In this document: positions 33,762 to 43,536 of the stretch, piece by piece
Layout: every line of letters starts with the position of its first letter
Position numbering within the stretch: position 1 is the first letter of the stretch
Origin: Bifidobacterium amazonense
Lineage (GTDB): Bacteria > Actinomycetota > Actinomycetes > Actinomycetales > Bifidobacteriaceae
Assembly (NCBI RefSeq): GCF_018555435.2
Contig: NZ_JAFEJT020000017.1
Coordinates: 1-51,370 of the forward strand
Direction of reading: 5' to 3'
DNA length: 51,370 nucleotides
Made by a program: the position numbers and the translations under genes
The notes under the pieces: model-generated
What the model was told of the DNA's origin: nothing
The model's database searches: none
Seen by the model: only the letters and a program-made list of their open reading frames with translations

Positions 33762-35110
33762 GCGCTCCGTTCCATGCTCAGCATCCGGTCGAACGCTGCC
33801 AGTTTCTCTTCCTTCTGCCGCAGGTGTTCCTTCCAGCGTTTCGTCTGCTCGTCGGCCTCGACCCGTGCCCGCTTGACGGCTTCCGCGGTGCGTGTGTTGC
33901 CGTGCAGCGCCAGGTTGCGTTCGTCGTACGCGCACACCGGGCACTTGTCCCGTCGGATGGAGCCGTTGAGATGGTTCTGCGCGAACGCGATTCGACTGTT
34001 CGACCTGCCGTGCTGGAACGACGAGTAGCCGAACACCGGGCACTGCGTGACGGTTTCGCACGAGACCAGCACCGCCGCATGAGGGTCCTTCTCCTCCTCG
34101 TCTTTCGCCGGCATGGTCCCCGCCTTGATACGTTTGACCCTGATCCGCCGCTGTTCGATCTCGCTGCGCCGTTCCTGCCACAGGCGTTCCCAACGTCGAG
34201 CGAACTCGGACATGCTCAGCATTTTCGGACGCCAGAACGGATTCTTGGCGGTCCACAGCACCAGCTCCAGAATCTCCATCTGGCTGTGCTCCGAGAGCAA
34301 TTTCGCCGCGGCCCGCTGGTCGCGCGCCCGTGGCGGCTTGGCCCACACCTGTTCGCCGGCGAGCAGTTCGGCGAACCGTTCCAGCAGCGCGTCGCAATCG
34401 GACACGGAGACGTTGTCGCCGACGAACGTCCCGTCCGACTGATGGTTTTCGCTGGTGAAGCCGAAATCCTGGTTCGGTTCGTCGTCGCGGTCCGGTACGT
34501 CGGACGATTGGCTGATGGTGGTTGTGCTGTTCCCGGCTGAGTCTCCCCGTGGGGAGATGTCCCCTTTAGGGGACAGAGGGGTAATAGGTTCATAGGATGG
34601 TTTGGGTGACTGCACGGTCACCGGGCTGGTGACTCGCAGTGCATCGGGCGTCTTGCTTCCGCCCGGCGCTTTTCCTGCACCCGGTGACTGTGATGCACCG
34701 GGTGCCTCGCATGCACCGGCGTCGGCATCCTGCTCGGTGTCGTCCGCTTCCTCCGTCTGGCTCCCGCCTCTGCACGACGTGCGCGGCTTGCGGTCCGTCG
34801 GCGCGGGCAGCGTCTCGTCGCGGTCCATGCAGATCTCCCACACGGTCGGCCGCTTGTACTCGGGCAGGTACTGGATCACCTCCGTGGCTTCCGACTTGCG
34901 GATGAAGCCGTTCTCCTCCAGCCAGCGCAGCTTGCGCTGCACCGACCGTTCGCACATACACGAGTTCCTGGCCATCTTCTTGATGCCGGGGAAGGAGTTG
35001 CGACCGTGCTCGTCGGCGTTGTCGGCGAGGTTGATGAGCACGAGCTGGGCGTACGGATCCTCGATCAGCCGCTTGAGCGTGAACACGCGGCTCAATGCCT
35101 GGATGCTCAT
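33758..35110 (-). CDS. Replication initiator-like protein with N-terminal helix-turn-helix
   Basis: A 450-residue protein. Residues ~1-95 form a winged helix like phage and plasmid replication organisers (DNADEHGRNSFPGIKKMARN, then SVQRKLRWLEENGFIRKSE). The middle is disordered, Ser/Pro/Thr-rich. The C-terminal part has two CxxC/Cx-type pairs (TQCPVFGYSS, KCPVCAYDER) and a Lys/Glu coiled coil. It is followed by WhiB, ParA and RHH genes with overlaps. The replication role is inferred from the HTH type and the adjoining partition genes; a transcription factor is the alternative. Confidence 0.65.
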   Translation of the reverse strand: MSIQALSRVFTLKRLIEDPYAQLVLINLADNADEHGRNSFPGIKKMARNSCMCERSVQRKLRWLEENGFIRKSEATEVIQYLPEYKRPTVWEICMDRDETLPAPTDRKPRTSCRGGSQTEEADDTEQDADAGACEAPGASQSPGAGKAPGGSKTPDALRVTSPVTVQSPKPSYEPITPLSPKGDISPRGDSAGNSTTTISQSSDVPDRDDEPNQDFGFTSENHQSDGTFVGDNVSVSDCDALLERFAELLAGEQVWAKPPRARDQRAAAKLLSEHSQMEILELVLWTAKNPFWRPKMLSMSEFARRWERLWQERRSEIEQRRIRVKRIKAGTMPAKDEEEKDPHAAVLVSCETVTQCPVFGYSSFQHGRSNSRIAFAQNHLNGSIRRDKCPVCAYDERNLALHGNTRTAEAVKRARVEADEQTKRWKEHLRQKEEKLAAFDRMLSMERSA

Positions 35111-35292
35111 CGGCGTTCACCTCCCGCCGGATGCGCGGCCACGGCGCGCCGCAACCGGTCAGCGCGGCTGACCGATTCGTCGAGATACGGTGAAACCGTG
35201 ATATAAGACTTTCCCTCAAAACCGTGGTTTTCCGGGCTTCCGCACGCGATGACGGTCACGCGCGCGGGTATACAATCCTGCTTGTAAGACAT
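35107..35292 (-). CDS. Small hypothetical protein coupled to the initiator gene
   Basis: A 61-residue frame starting MSYKQDCIPARVTVIACGSP whose stop overlaps the initiator ATG as ATGA. The N-terminal half could be a small beta structure; the end is basic (RADRLRRAVAAHPAGGERR). The ribosome-binding site is weak (TTGGA). The frame continues open upstream, but a start there would run into the repressor gene. No family is recognised. Confidence 0.5.
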   Translation of the reverse strand: MSYKQDCIPARVTVIACGSPENHGFEGKSYITVSPYLDESVSRADRLRRAVAAHPAGGERR

Positions 35293-35452
35293 AAGAATCC
35301 AATCTCTGTCTGCACCGCGAAAGCCTTCCTTTCTCTTCACAAAATTCAGGCTTTCTTGGTTACTTTGATTGGAATCCGGGAAACGGTTTTGACCGGCCGC
35401 CTCCACGGATCCCGAACGGACCTGGCCCTCTCCCGCAAGGAGAGGGCTTCTT

Positions 35453-35902
35453 CTATGTGAAGGCGACCACCTCCTTCGCCATCGAAGGAACGGGATCGTC
35501 GGACAGGCCGAGCAGCCAGTCACTGGAAACGCGGAAATGCGACGCGATGCGCCTGATGTCGGGCAGCGTCCAGTTGATGTCGCCGTTGAGCTTGCCCGTC
35601 ACCGACGACTTCGACAGTCGCATGATACGGGCAAGCGCCGCGTAGCTCACATAATTCGGCTCACCCATCAGCATGCGCACGCGGCGCGTGGTCACGCCGT
35701 CACGGCGCAGCTCGCGTTCGCTCGCCGCGCCTTGCTCAGGCACGCTCGTGTCACGGTTCGCGGCGGGAACCAGCAGAAAACGGGTATCATGGGACTGAGG
35801 AACGACACCACGCCCGAACAGGACGCGCGAAGCATCGGCGAAGCCGTCAACGGCAAACACCGGCGACAACGCGCACGCGGCGGAGGCACTGGTCCGAGAC
35901 AT
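35453..35902 (-). CDS. XRE-type repressor
   Basis: A 149-residue protein. Residues ~75-140 form a lambda-repressor-like DNA-binding domain: YVSYAALARIMRLSKSSVTG is the helix-turn-helix, and IRRIASHFRVSSDWLLGLSD is the common closing helix. The N-terminal ~70 residues are unusual and may be partly untranslated; the next in-frame Met is at MLMGEPNYVS. It lies upstream of the replication-partition operon in the same direction and probably controls it or itself. Confidence 0.75.
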   Translation of the reverse strand: MSRTSASAACALSPVFAVDGFADASRVLFGRGVVPQSHDTRFLLVPAANRDTSVPEQGAASERELRRDGVTTRRVRMLMGEPNYVSYAALARIMRLSKSSVTGKLNGDINWTLPDIRRIASHFRVSSDWLLGLSDDPVPSMAKEVVAFT

Positions 35903-35983
35903 GGAAACACGCTTTCCATGACCGGGAACCGTTCAAAATTTAATCCGTGAAGCGGGTCGGGGCAGTACGTTTAATCCCCGAAA

Positions 35984-36031
35984 AACCCACGACTTAAAAG
36001 GACGCTGCTCTAACCGTTGAGCTAAAGGGGC
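35984..36031 (-). pseudogene. Truncated tRNA-Lys (5' 48 bases), inverted relative to the intact copy
   Basis: On the minus strand the tRNA-Lys sequence is present from the acceptor GCCCCTT through the D arm, anticodon stem GCGTC, loop CTTTTAA and GTCGTGGGTT, then breaks into TTTCGGGGATTAAACG with no T arm or 3' acceptor strand. About 44 bases upstream of it (to ~36075) also match the leader of the intact gene at 14564, including GAAGTGTGTATCTTAGTGCT. The differences at 29 and 41 compensate (G-C here, A-U there), so both descend from functional genes. This is likely an attachment-site or recombination remnant. Confidence 0.9.
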
Positions 36032-36124
36032 AACAGCACTAAGATACACACTTCCACCGGACAAACCAAATCGACATTTCGTAAGTGAGGTGTATTCCAC
36101 GTGCGTGGCGGACGCGGTGGAAAA

Positions 36125-36189
36125 GCAAGAATGCCGGCTCAAAGAGCCGGCATTCCGAAGTCACAGACGGGACTCACCCCGTCCAGGTA
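36125..36189 (-). ncRNA. Candidate small RNA with own promoter and terminator
   Basis: On the minus strand a perfect TATAAT (36196-36201) is followed by a ~65-base segment with hairpin GACGGG-GTGAGT-CCCGTC (36166-36183). A 12-base-pair perfect hairpin GAATGCCGGCTC/GAGCCGGCATTC with a TTT loop (36129-36155) comes next, then TTGCTTTTCC. No good -35 or reading frame is seen. It lies upstream of the truncated tRNA-Lys in the same direction, so it could instead be a leader of a former tRNA transcript. Confidence 0.45.
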
Positions 36190-36439
36190 TGGTTGATTAT
36201 ATCGGAAACCCCTGCCTAGAAAACGCCTTTCTCTTGTTTGGCTGAGGTCGTCTGGTCCACCTCGGAATTGGATAGTATCTGGGTTAATCGGATAGTTTGA
36301 ACCATGATCTATCCGATACAAATCGTTGAAAAATCAAGGATTCGCTTCGGATGAAGGCTGTCTAATCGGATATTTTCGGGTTGTAATCGGATACTTTTGA
36401 CACGGTCATATGTGTACCGAGCCTGAATGGGTACGGCAA

Positions 36440-36580
36440 CCGACCTCATCTGGCGTCAATCGGGTCAACATGCTTGCCGCCGGACTGGCCGATATCGAAC
36501 GAGAACGGTGAAGCCTTACCCTCGCAACCGAGGAAATTGACCGCCAAGCAGCTGGCAGAGAAGATTGGCATGCGTCCGCT
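36440..36580 (+). pseudogene. Remnant of an AlbA_2-type regulator gene (C-terminal winged helix)
   Basis: CCGCCGGACTGGCCGATATC and what follows align by eye with 16065-16160 of the intact AlbA_2 gene. Translated piecewise it reads AAGLADIERE, then, after a shift, KLTAKQLAEKIGMRP, against ATGLTDIERE and KVTTKRLAEKIGVNP in the intact protein. A few inserted bases break the frame, and the upstream 400 codons are missing. It shows that a second tRNA-Lys/AlbA_2 unit once existed here. Confidence 0.7.
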
Positions 36581-36593
36581 ACTGCATTCAGAG

Positions 36594-36676
36594 CACGAAA
36601 AAGCCCGGCGGGGAGCCGGGCTTTCAGGAGAGGAAGAAGAGAGGAAAGGGTTCAGTTATCGCGGCCTTTGCGGCCG
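36594..36676. repeat. Structured repeat, copy 1
   Basis: Hairpin GCCCGGC-GGGGA-GCCGGGC, a purine tract AGGAGAGGAAGAAGAGAGGA, then GGGTTCAGTTAT and a second hairpin CGGCC-TTTGC-GGCCG. The same order of elements occurs at 48588-48677. On the minus strand the first hairpin ends in TTTTT and could be a terminator. Confidence 0.7.
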
Positions 36677-36842
36677 TGACTTCATATAACAACGCGAGTC
36701 TCGGCGAGGTGTGTGTGGTGGCTGGAAGTCGCGTGGGAATCACGTTCGAGATCAATGATGGTGCGTGTGGCAGGGCGTATGTGCGGAAGTCTTGTGATTA
36801 GTTGTTAAAAGACTAGTTTTTTCTAGTGTTTTATGATATCAT

Positions 36843-37448
36843 ATGATTATGAAACTCTCCGAATACGCGCGCATACACGGTATCCAATACCGTGCAGCAT
36901 GGGAGCGTTTCCGTTTGGGGCGGATACCCGGCGCGTACAAGGATGAGGTCGGGACGATCATCGTACCCGACGAGACGAAAACGTATATGGCGAACGATGC
37001 GGCCGTATACGCGCGAGTGTCCGACCCGTCGGAACGTCGGACCCGGTTGCCCGCCCAGCAGAAGCGTGTGGAGGATTGGGCGACGGCGAACGGGTATCAT
37101 ATCGTGGAGTCCGTGGCCGAAGTGGGCTCCGGTGTAAACGACAAGCGGCGTAAACTGTCCGCCCTGCTGAAACGGAACACGTGGGGCGTGCTGATCGTAG
37201 AGCGCAAGGACCGGTTGACCCGGTTCGGGTTCGAATGGTTCCGCCTGTTCATCGAACAGCAAGACAAACGAATCATTGTGATCAATGAGGCGGGTGACGA
37301 TCGTACGGATCTGATCCGGGATCTCGTGTCGATCATCTACTCGTTCAGCGCGCGCCTGTATGGTCAACGCCGGTCAAAAAAAGCCGTGGCGATGGTGGAC
37401 GTGCTCACCCGTGACGAAAACGGGGTGGACGATGCCGTCGAAGCCTGA
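36843..37448 (+). CDS. tnpA: IS607-family serine recombinase TnpA
   Basis: A 201-residue protein. The N-terminal MerR-like helix-turn-helix (MKLSEYARIHGIQYRAAWER) precedes a serine resolvase catalytic domain with the nucleophile Ser at 60 (AAVYARVSDPSERR), an LPAQQKRVEDWA helix, and LIVERKDRLTRFG carrying the Arg residues. This domain order (DNA binding first) is the mark of IS607. Length is normal and the gene intact. The start may be MIMKL or MKLSE; no clear ribosome-binding site is present. Confidence 0.93.
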   Translation: MIMKLSEYARIHGIQYRAAWERFRLGRIPGAYKDEVGTIIVPDETKTYMANDAAVYARVSDPSERRTRLPAQQKRVEDWATANGYHIVESVAEVGSGVNDKRRKLSALLKRNTWGVLIVERKDRLTRFGFEWFRLFIEQQDKRIIVINEAGDDRTDLIRDLVSIIYSFSARLYGQRRSKKAVAMVDVLTRDENGVDDAVEA

Positions 37449-38877
37449 CATGGTGTACACCTCCTATCAGGTCGGCTTCCCCGTGAACATGGGGAAGGCC
37501 GGGATGCTCCGTCGTATGCTGCCCGTGTGGCGGCGTGGGTTGAAGCGGGTCCTTGCGGTATTGGAGCGGACCATCATCGGGGGCGGAAAGATGCCCCGTT
37601 GGGTGGACACCAAGAACTGGGACGGTGGATTGTCGCAACGGCAGTGGGATTCCGTCGTCAGGCAGGCGAAGGCGATGCTCGACTCATGGATCGAACTGCG
37701 TGAGAACGACTTCAGGGGCATCGTCTACCATTCGTCGCTCGATGACGACCTGAAACAGGCGTTGTACCGGATCAACCTGCGTCACGCATGGTGGGAGCGG
37801 GTGGACGACGAGGCCCACAGGATGGCCCGTCGTATCATCAAGCACCTGCATAAACGCAACCGGTTCCCGAACCCGATGCGATGCCGCACCATGAGCATGG
37901 ACGGCAAGATCGCCCAGATCCAACCATCGAACGGCGGCGAATACTATTACTGGGCGCGCATCTCCACCCTGGAAAAGGGACACCCCCTGTACGCCCCGAT
38001 CCTCATCCATTCGGACCTCGAACCGCACCTGAACCCCGACGACCCCCAGCGGCTGGCGAACCACCTGCAATTGAGGGTCAACGAGGACGACACCATCGTC
38101 GCCCGGCTCATGACCACCATGGAGTCCGTGAAACCACGCGACACCGGGGAGGCCATCGGCTTGGACTGGGGTTTGAAAAGCCTGTTCGCCACCAGCGACG
38201 GACGCCTGTACGGGCTGGAACTGTTCGCATGGCTCCAGAAACGCGACATGGAACTGACTGCGCTCACCAGGGAACTTGCCCACTCCCATGTCTCCTACAA
38301 GCAGTCGAAACGCTACCGAAACCTCAACCGGCGCATCCGCGAATACGTGCGCAACGAAACCAACCGCGTACTGAACCTCATCGCGGATGACCGGCTCCGC
38401 GAGATCGTCGTCGAAGACCTCGACTTCCGTCACGGCGGACTATCCAAACAGATGAACCGTATCCTCACCCGCGCCGGACGCGCCACGGTACGATACAAGC
38501 TCCAACGTTTATCCCAGACCAAGGGCATCGCCATCACCCACGTCAACCCCGCATACACGTCACTGGAATGCGGATCCTGCGGTTGGGCCAGTTCGAAGAA
38601 CCGACCCAACCGGAACCTGTTCCGCTGCGAATGCTGCGGATACACACTCAACGCCGATATCGCCGCCGCAAGAACCATCAGGGCGAGACGTTCCCGTCCC
38701 GAAAGCTGGCGGAGGATCGGCAGAACGATCATCCTGAGCCAACTCCGCAAGGAGCACGCCCAGCGATGCCCGGACGGCAAACGCTGTCCGTCACGCCGTA
38801 AGGAGTACGGCTCCCCGACGTCAGCCAAAGCGAAAGCCAACACTGAAACGCGGGTCAAGAACAAACGACAGTCATAA
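37432..38877 (+). CDS. tnpB: TnpB RNA-guided nuclease of the IS607 element
   Basis: A 481-residue protein starting MPSKPDMVYTSYQV, overlapping tnpA by 17 bases. All RuvC parts are present: Asp in GEAIGLDWGLKSLF, Glu in REIVVEDLDFRHGG, and Asp in TLNADIAAARTI. The zinc ribbon has ECGSCGWAS and FRCECCGYT. A C-terminal tail of ~50 basic residues follows (RKEHAQRCPDGKRCPSRRK). TnpB proteins cut DNA guided by an RNA from the transposon end and help keep the element after excision. The protein seems active by its motifs; the guide and target motif are not determined. Confidence 0.93.
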   Translation: MPSKPDMVYTSYQVGFPVNMGKAGMLRRMLPVWRRGLKRVLAVLERTIIGGGKMPRWVDTKNWDGGLSQRQWDSVVRQAKAMLDSWIELRENDFRGIVYHSSLDDDLKQALYRINLRHAWWERVDDEAHRMARRIIKHLHKRNRFPNPMRCRTMSMDGKIAQIQPSNGGEYYYWARISTLEKGHPLYAPILIHSDLEPHLNPDDPQRLANHLQLRVNEDDTIVARLMTTMESVKPRDTGEAIGLDWGLKSLFATSDGRLYGLELFAWLQKRDMELTALTRELAHSHVSYKQSKRYRNLNRRIREYVRNETNRVLNLIADDRLREIVVEDLDFRHGGLSKQMNRILTRAGRATVRYKLQRLSQTKGIAITHVNPAYTSLECGSCGWASSKNRPNRNLFRCECCGYTLNADIAAARTIRARRSRPESWRRIGRTIILSQLRKEHAQRCPDGKRCPSRRKEYGSPTSAKAKANTETRVKNKRQS

Positions 38878-39142
38878 ACGACTATCCAAATTCATACTCT
38901 GTATGGTGGGGTGCATGCATAGTTTCCGCACTGGGGTCCGTGTGTGGAAAGGTTCGTGTATTTGTGCATGGGGCGTCGCCTCGTCATGCCTCCCACCGCG
39001 CATCCTGGCGTGTGCTGAGTCGTCGTGGAGTCGTCTCCTCGCCGCTCGAAAACCTGAATGTGATCAATCTGACATTTCGCTGGAGCGGGCGAGCGAGAAA
39101 GGCGTGCGTCGTCGTGTGCGCCTACTGCCAGAACGGGTGCAA

Positions 39143-39190
39143 CCCCTATATCTAGTTGCGACACGCTCAACACGCCACAAGAACTAGTGC
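39143..39190. promoter_or_regulatory. Tandem NrdR-box candidates upstream of nrdHIEF
   Basis: CCCCTATATCTAGTTG (39143-39158) and CCACAAGAACTAGTGC (39175-39190) share CTAGT cores exactly 32 bases apart, three helical turns, as paired NrdR boxes usually are. They lie 73-120 bases before the nrdH start. NrdR would repress the operon when deoxynucleotide levels are high. The rest of 38901-39142 holds no gene that can be supported. Confidence 0.5.
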
Positions 39191-39262
39191 CGGCGTGATC
39201 CGGGGCATGGTTGTAGTCTAGTTCCTCGGCAGTTCACAGCATCGACCGAATGGAGGCATCAC

Positions 39263-39562
39263 ATGACCGTTACCGTCTTCACCAAACCGCGTTGCCCGCA
39301 GTGCGACGCCACCAAGCGTCAGCTCACCAAGCTGGGTGTCCCGTTCGAAACCGTCGATCTGTCCGAAAACCCGTCCACGCTCGAGCAGCTGCAGGAAGCC
39401 GGCTTCAAGCAGGCCCCGGTCGTCATCACGCCGGACAATTCGTGGACCGGCTACCGCCCCGACCTCATCCGCGAACTGGCCAAGACCATCGCCGCGGAAT
39501 CCGCCGCCGAACACGACGTCATCTCGGCGACCGGCGCCAACGAGCGCATCCTCGTCGCATGA
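39263..39562 (+). CDS. nrdH: NrdH glutaredoxin-like redoxin
   Basis: A 99-residue thioredoxin-fold protein with the redox motif CPQC at 11-14 and the NrdH phrase [20 protein letters not shown]. It is the electron donor to class Ib ribonucleotide reductase, reduced by thioredoxin reductase. ATGGAGG lies before the start. The stop overlaps the nrdI start as ATGA, so the two are coupled. Confidence 0.95.
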   Translation: MTVTVFTKPRCPQCDATKRQLTKLGVPFETVDLSENPSTLEQLQEAGFKQAPVVITPDNSWTGYRPDLIRELAKTIAAESAAEHDVISATGANERILVA

Positions 39563-40131
39563 GCGATCCGACGATACAGTCCGGCACGTCGACCATCCTG
39601 GCCGAACGCGAACAGTCGCCGGCAGTTCCAGCGACATCACCGGCCGTCGTGACCGTCGGGCACGCGGCCACGGCGACTGCGACAGCCGAACGTCACGCCG
39701 GCGCGATCGTCTACTTCTCGTCCGCATCGGAAAACACCGCACGATTTGTCGCGAACTGCAGACTGGACGAACTCGGCATCGCCTCCTACCGCATTCCGCT
39801 GCGCCCCGGCGACGAGCCGCTCGCCGTGCGCGAACCGTACGTGTTGATCGTGCCGACGTACGGCGGGGGAGTCGTAAGCAAGGCCGTGCCGCCGCAAGTC
39901 AAACGATTCCTCAACGATCCGGACAATCGCGCGTGGATCCGCGGCGTGATCGCGTCCGGCAACACGAACTTCGGCGAGGCGTACGCGGCCGCCGGGCGCA
40001 TCGTCTCCGCGAAATGCAAGGTGCCGCTGCTGTTCACGTTCGAACTCATGGGCACGCCGGGGGACGTGCGCAAGACGCGCGACGGACTTGCCCGATTCTT
40101 CGCCGACAACAGGCAAGCCGACGACCGGTAA
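39559..40131 (+). CDS. nrdI: NrdI flavodoxin-like activator
   Basis: A 190-residue protein. The flavodoxin phosphate loop is [13 protein letters not shown], and [20 protein letters not shown] and [15 protein letters not shown] are family signatures. NrdI supplies superoxide to assemble the Mn(III)2-tyrosyl radical cofactor of NrdF. About 45 extra residues precede the fold ([12 protein letters not shown] onward); a later start is possible, but the ATGA overlap with nrdH supports this one. The 187 bases to nrdE are a low-complexity CCAACGACCA-like spacer without a gene. Confidence 0.93.
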   Translation: MSDPTIQSGTSTILAEREQSPAVPATSPAVVTVGHAATATATAERHAGAIVYFSSASENTARFVANCRLDELGIASYRIPLRPGDEPLAVREPYVLIVPTYGGGVVSKAVPPQVKRFLNDPDNRAWIRGVIASGNTNFGEAYAAAGRIVSAKCKVPLLFTFELMGTPGDVRKTRDGLARFFADNRQADDR

Positions 40132-40318
40132 CCGAACCAGCAGCCGACGCATCGAGACGACCAACGGCCAACGACCAACGCTAACGACCAGCAGCCAACA
40201 GTCAGCGGCAACAGTCAACGGCCCGGAATCCAGCCGGCCACAAAACGCAACCGGCCCGGGCCCCACCCGATACGAACCGTAACCGATCCACATCGCAACC
40301 AGTCAGGATTCATCACAC

Positions 40319-42463
40319 ATGCCCACCACCTACGACCCGTCCACCGACTACCACGCGCTCAACGCGATGCTCAACCTGTACGATGAGCACCACCGCATCC
40401 AGTTCGGCAAGGACAAGGAAGCCGAACGCGCGTACGTCGCCACCGAGATCGAACCGAACACGCGCCATTTCGCCACCACCGCCGAACGACTCGCGTACCT
40501 GATCGACAACCAGTACTACGAGGCCCGCGTCTTCGAGCAGTACACGCCCGAATTCCTCGACACGTTCTACGCGCGCGCGGCCGCCAGCGGCTACGAGTTC
40601 GAGACGTTCCTCGGCGCGTTCAAATTCTTCCGCTCCTACGCGCTCAAGTCGTTCGACGGCAAGCAGTACCTCGAGGACTTCCCGCAGCGCTGCGCCGCGG
40701 TCGCGCTCGCACTGGCCGCCGGCGACGAAACCGCCGCCGTCAGCTACCTCGACGAGATGATCGCCGGCCGCTTCCAGCCGGCCACGCCCACGTTCCTGAA
40801 CCTCGGCAAGGCGCAGCGCGGCGAAGCGGTCAGCTGCTTCCTCGTACGCATCGAAGACAACATGGAGTCGATCTCGCGCGGCATCAACGCGGCCCTGCAG
40901 CTGTCCAAGCGCGGCGGCGGCGTCGCCCTGCTGCTGAGCAACCTGCGCGAACTCGGCGCGCCGATCAAGCACATCGAAAACCAGTCGAGCGGCGTCGTGC
41001 CGGTCATGAAACTGCTCGAGGACTCGTTCTCGTACGCGAACCAGCTCGGCGCGCGCCAGGGCGCGGGCGCGGTGTACCTGAGCGCGCACCACCCCGACAT
41101 CATGCGCTTCCTCGACACCAAACGCGAGAACGCGGACGAGAAGATCCGCATCAAGTCGCTCGCGCTCGGCGTGGTCGTGCCGGACATCACGTTCGAACTG
41201 GCCAAGCAGAAGGCGCAGATGGCGCTGTTCAGCCCGTACGACGTCGAGCGCGTGTACGGCAAGCCGTTCGCCGACATCTCCATCAGCGAGAAGTACGACG
41301 AGATGGTCGCGGACGATCGCATCCGCAAGACCTACATCGACGCGCGCAAGTTCTTCACCACGCTCGCCGAGCTCCAGTTCGAATCCGGCTACCCGTACAT
41401 CGTGTTCGAGGACACCGTCAACCGCGCCAACCCGATCGACGGCCGCGTGACCATGTCGAACCTGTGCTCCGAAATCCTGCAGGTGCAGGAGCCGAGCGCC
41501 TACAACGAGGACCTCACCTACGCGCACGTCGGCCGCGACATCTCCTGCAACCTCGGCTCGCTCAACATCGCCAAGGCCATGGACGGCGGCCTCGCCGGCA
41601 CGGTCGAAACGGCGATCCGCGCGCTCACGTCGGTCGCCGAACAGACCAGCATCAACGCGGTGCCGTCGATCCGCCGCGCCAACGAGGAAGGCCACGCGAT
41701 CGGCCTCGGCCAGATGAACCTGCACGGATTCCTCGCCCGAGAAGGCATCCAGTACGGTTCCGACGAGGCGCTCGACTTCACCGACATGTACTTCATGACC
41801 GTCGCCTACCACGCGTACCGCGCGTCGCACGACCTCGCGGTGAGCCGCGGCCGCGCGTTCGTCGGATTCGAGCGTTCCGCGTACGCGAAGCCGGCCGGAC
41901 AGGGCAACTACTTCGACAAGTACACGGACGGCCGCCGCTCGCTCGATCCGCGCACCGCACGCGTGCGCGAACTGTTCGCGAAGTACGGTGTCGCGATCCC
42001 GACCGTCGACGACTGGGCCGCGCTGCGCGACGCGATCCTCACGGACGGACTGTACAACCAGAACCTGCAGGCCGTGCCGCCGACCGGATCGATCTCGTAC
42101 ATCAACCACAGCACGTCGTCGATCCACCCGATCGTCTCCAAGATCGAGATCCGCAAGGAAGGCAAGATCGGCCGCATGTACTACCCCGCGCCGTACATGA
42201 CGAACGAGAACCTCGAGTATTTCAAGGACGCGTACGAGATCGGCTGGAAGGCGATCGTCGACACGTACGCGGAGGCGACGCAGCACGTCGATCAGGGACT
42301 CTCGCTCACGCTGTTCTTCCCCGACACGGCCACCACGCGCGATGTGAACAAGGCGCAGATCTACGCGTGGCGCAAGGGCATCAAGACCCTGTACTACATC
42401 CGCATCCGCCAGCAGGCCCTCGAAGGCACCGAGGTCCAGGGCTGCGTCTCCTGCATGCTGTAA
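40319..42463 (+). CDS. nrdE: Ribonucleotide reductase class Ib, large subunit
   Basis: A 714-residue protein of normal length. Seen are [16 protein letters not shown], the active-site region with [37 protein letters not shown], the radical-path YYIRIR near the end, and the C-terminal redox pair GCVSCML. It lacks the N-terminal ATP-cone, as class Ib enzymes do. It reduces ribonucleoside diphosphates to deoxyribonucleotides with NrdF. The operon nrdHIEF is complete here. Confidence 0.97.
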   Translation: MPTTYDPSTDYHALNAMLNLYDEHHRIQFGKDKEAERAYVATEIEPNTRHFATTAERLAYLIDNQYYEARVFEQYTPEFLDTFYARAAASGYEFETFLGAFKFFRSYALKSFDGKQYLEDFPQRCAAVALALAAGDETAAVSYLDEMIAGRFQPATPTFLNLGKAQRGEAVSCFLVRIEDNMESISRGINAALQLSKRGGGVALLLSNLRELGAPIKHIENQSSGVVPVMKLLEDSFSYANQLGARQGAGAVYLSAHHPDIMRFLDTKRENADEKIRIKSLALGVVVPDITFELAKQKAQMALFSPYDVERVYGKPFADISISEKYDEMVADDRIRKTYIDARKFFTTLAELQFESGYPYIVFEDTVNRANPIDGRVTMSNLCSEILQVQEPSAYNEDLTYAHVGRDISCNLGSLNIAKAMDGGLAGTVETAIRALTSVAEQTSINAVPSIRRANEEGHAIGLGQMNLHGFLAREGIQYGSDEALDFTDMYFMTVAYHAYRASHDLAVSRGRAFVGFERSAYAKPAGQGNYFDKYTDGRRSLDPRTARVRELFAKYGVAIPTVDDWAALRDAILTDGLYNQNLQAVPPTGSISYINHSTSSIHPIVSKIEIRKEGKIGRMYYPAPYMTNENLEYFKDAYEIGWKAIVDTYAEATQHVDQGLSLTLFFPDTATTRDVNKAQIYAWRKGIKTLYYIRIRQQALEGTEVQGCVSCML

Positions 42464-43474
<1,011 letters not shown>

Positions 43475-43536
43475 TCCCGGCCGTCCGGTCGTCTGTGTGA
43501 AACGGAGCGTCGTTGGCCGGCTGCCGGCCGGCGGCG

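Larger units (their letters stand above)
36807..38900 (+). mobile_element. IS607-type element (tnpA-tnpB)
   Basis: Approximate limits around a serine recombinase gene and an overlapping tnpB gene. IS607 elements lack terminal inverted repeats and target duplications, so ends cannot be set by eye. The left side has an imperfect inverted repeat AAAAGACTAG/CTAGTGTTTT (36807-36816, 36823-36832) and a 12-base palindrome at the tnpA start. The tnpB 3' region should carry the guide (omega) RNA. Confidence 0.75.

Noticed and set aside
35984..36031. Second functional tRNA-Lys
   Set aside because: The sequence leaves the tRNA pattern after GTGGGTT; no T arm or 3' acceptor strand can be folded.
36139..36321. 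60-residue minus-strand frame over the candidate small RNA
   Set aside because: It overlaps two perfect hairpins and a TATAAT, has no ribosome-binding site and resembles no protein.
38892..39187. Open frames of 71-94 residues between tnpB and nrdH
   Set aside because: No ribosome-binding site or motif, and they overlap the NrdR-box candidates; treated as non-coding.
40132..40318. Apparent CRISPR-like CCAACGACCA repetition between nrdI and nrdE
   Set aside because: Units are short, irregular and without spacers; a low-complexity intergenic tract.
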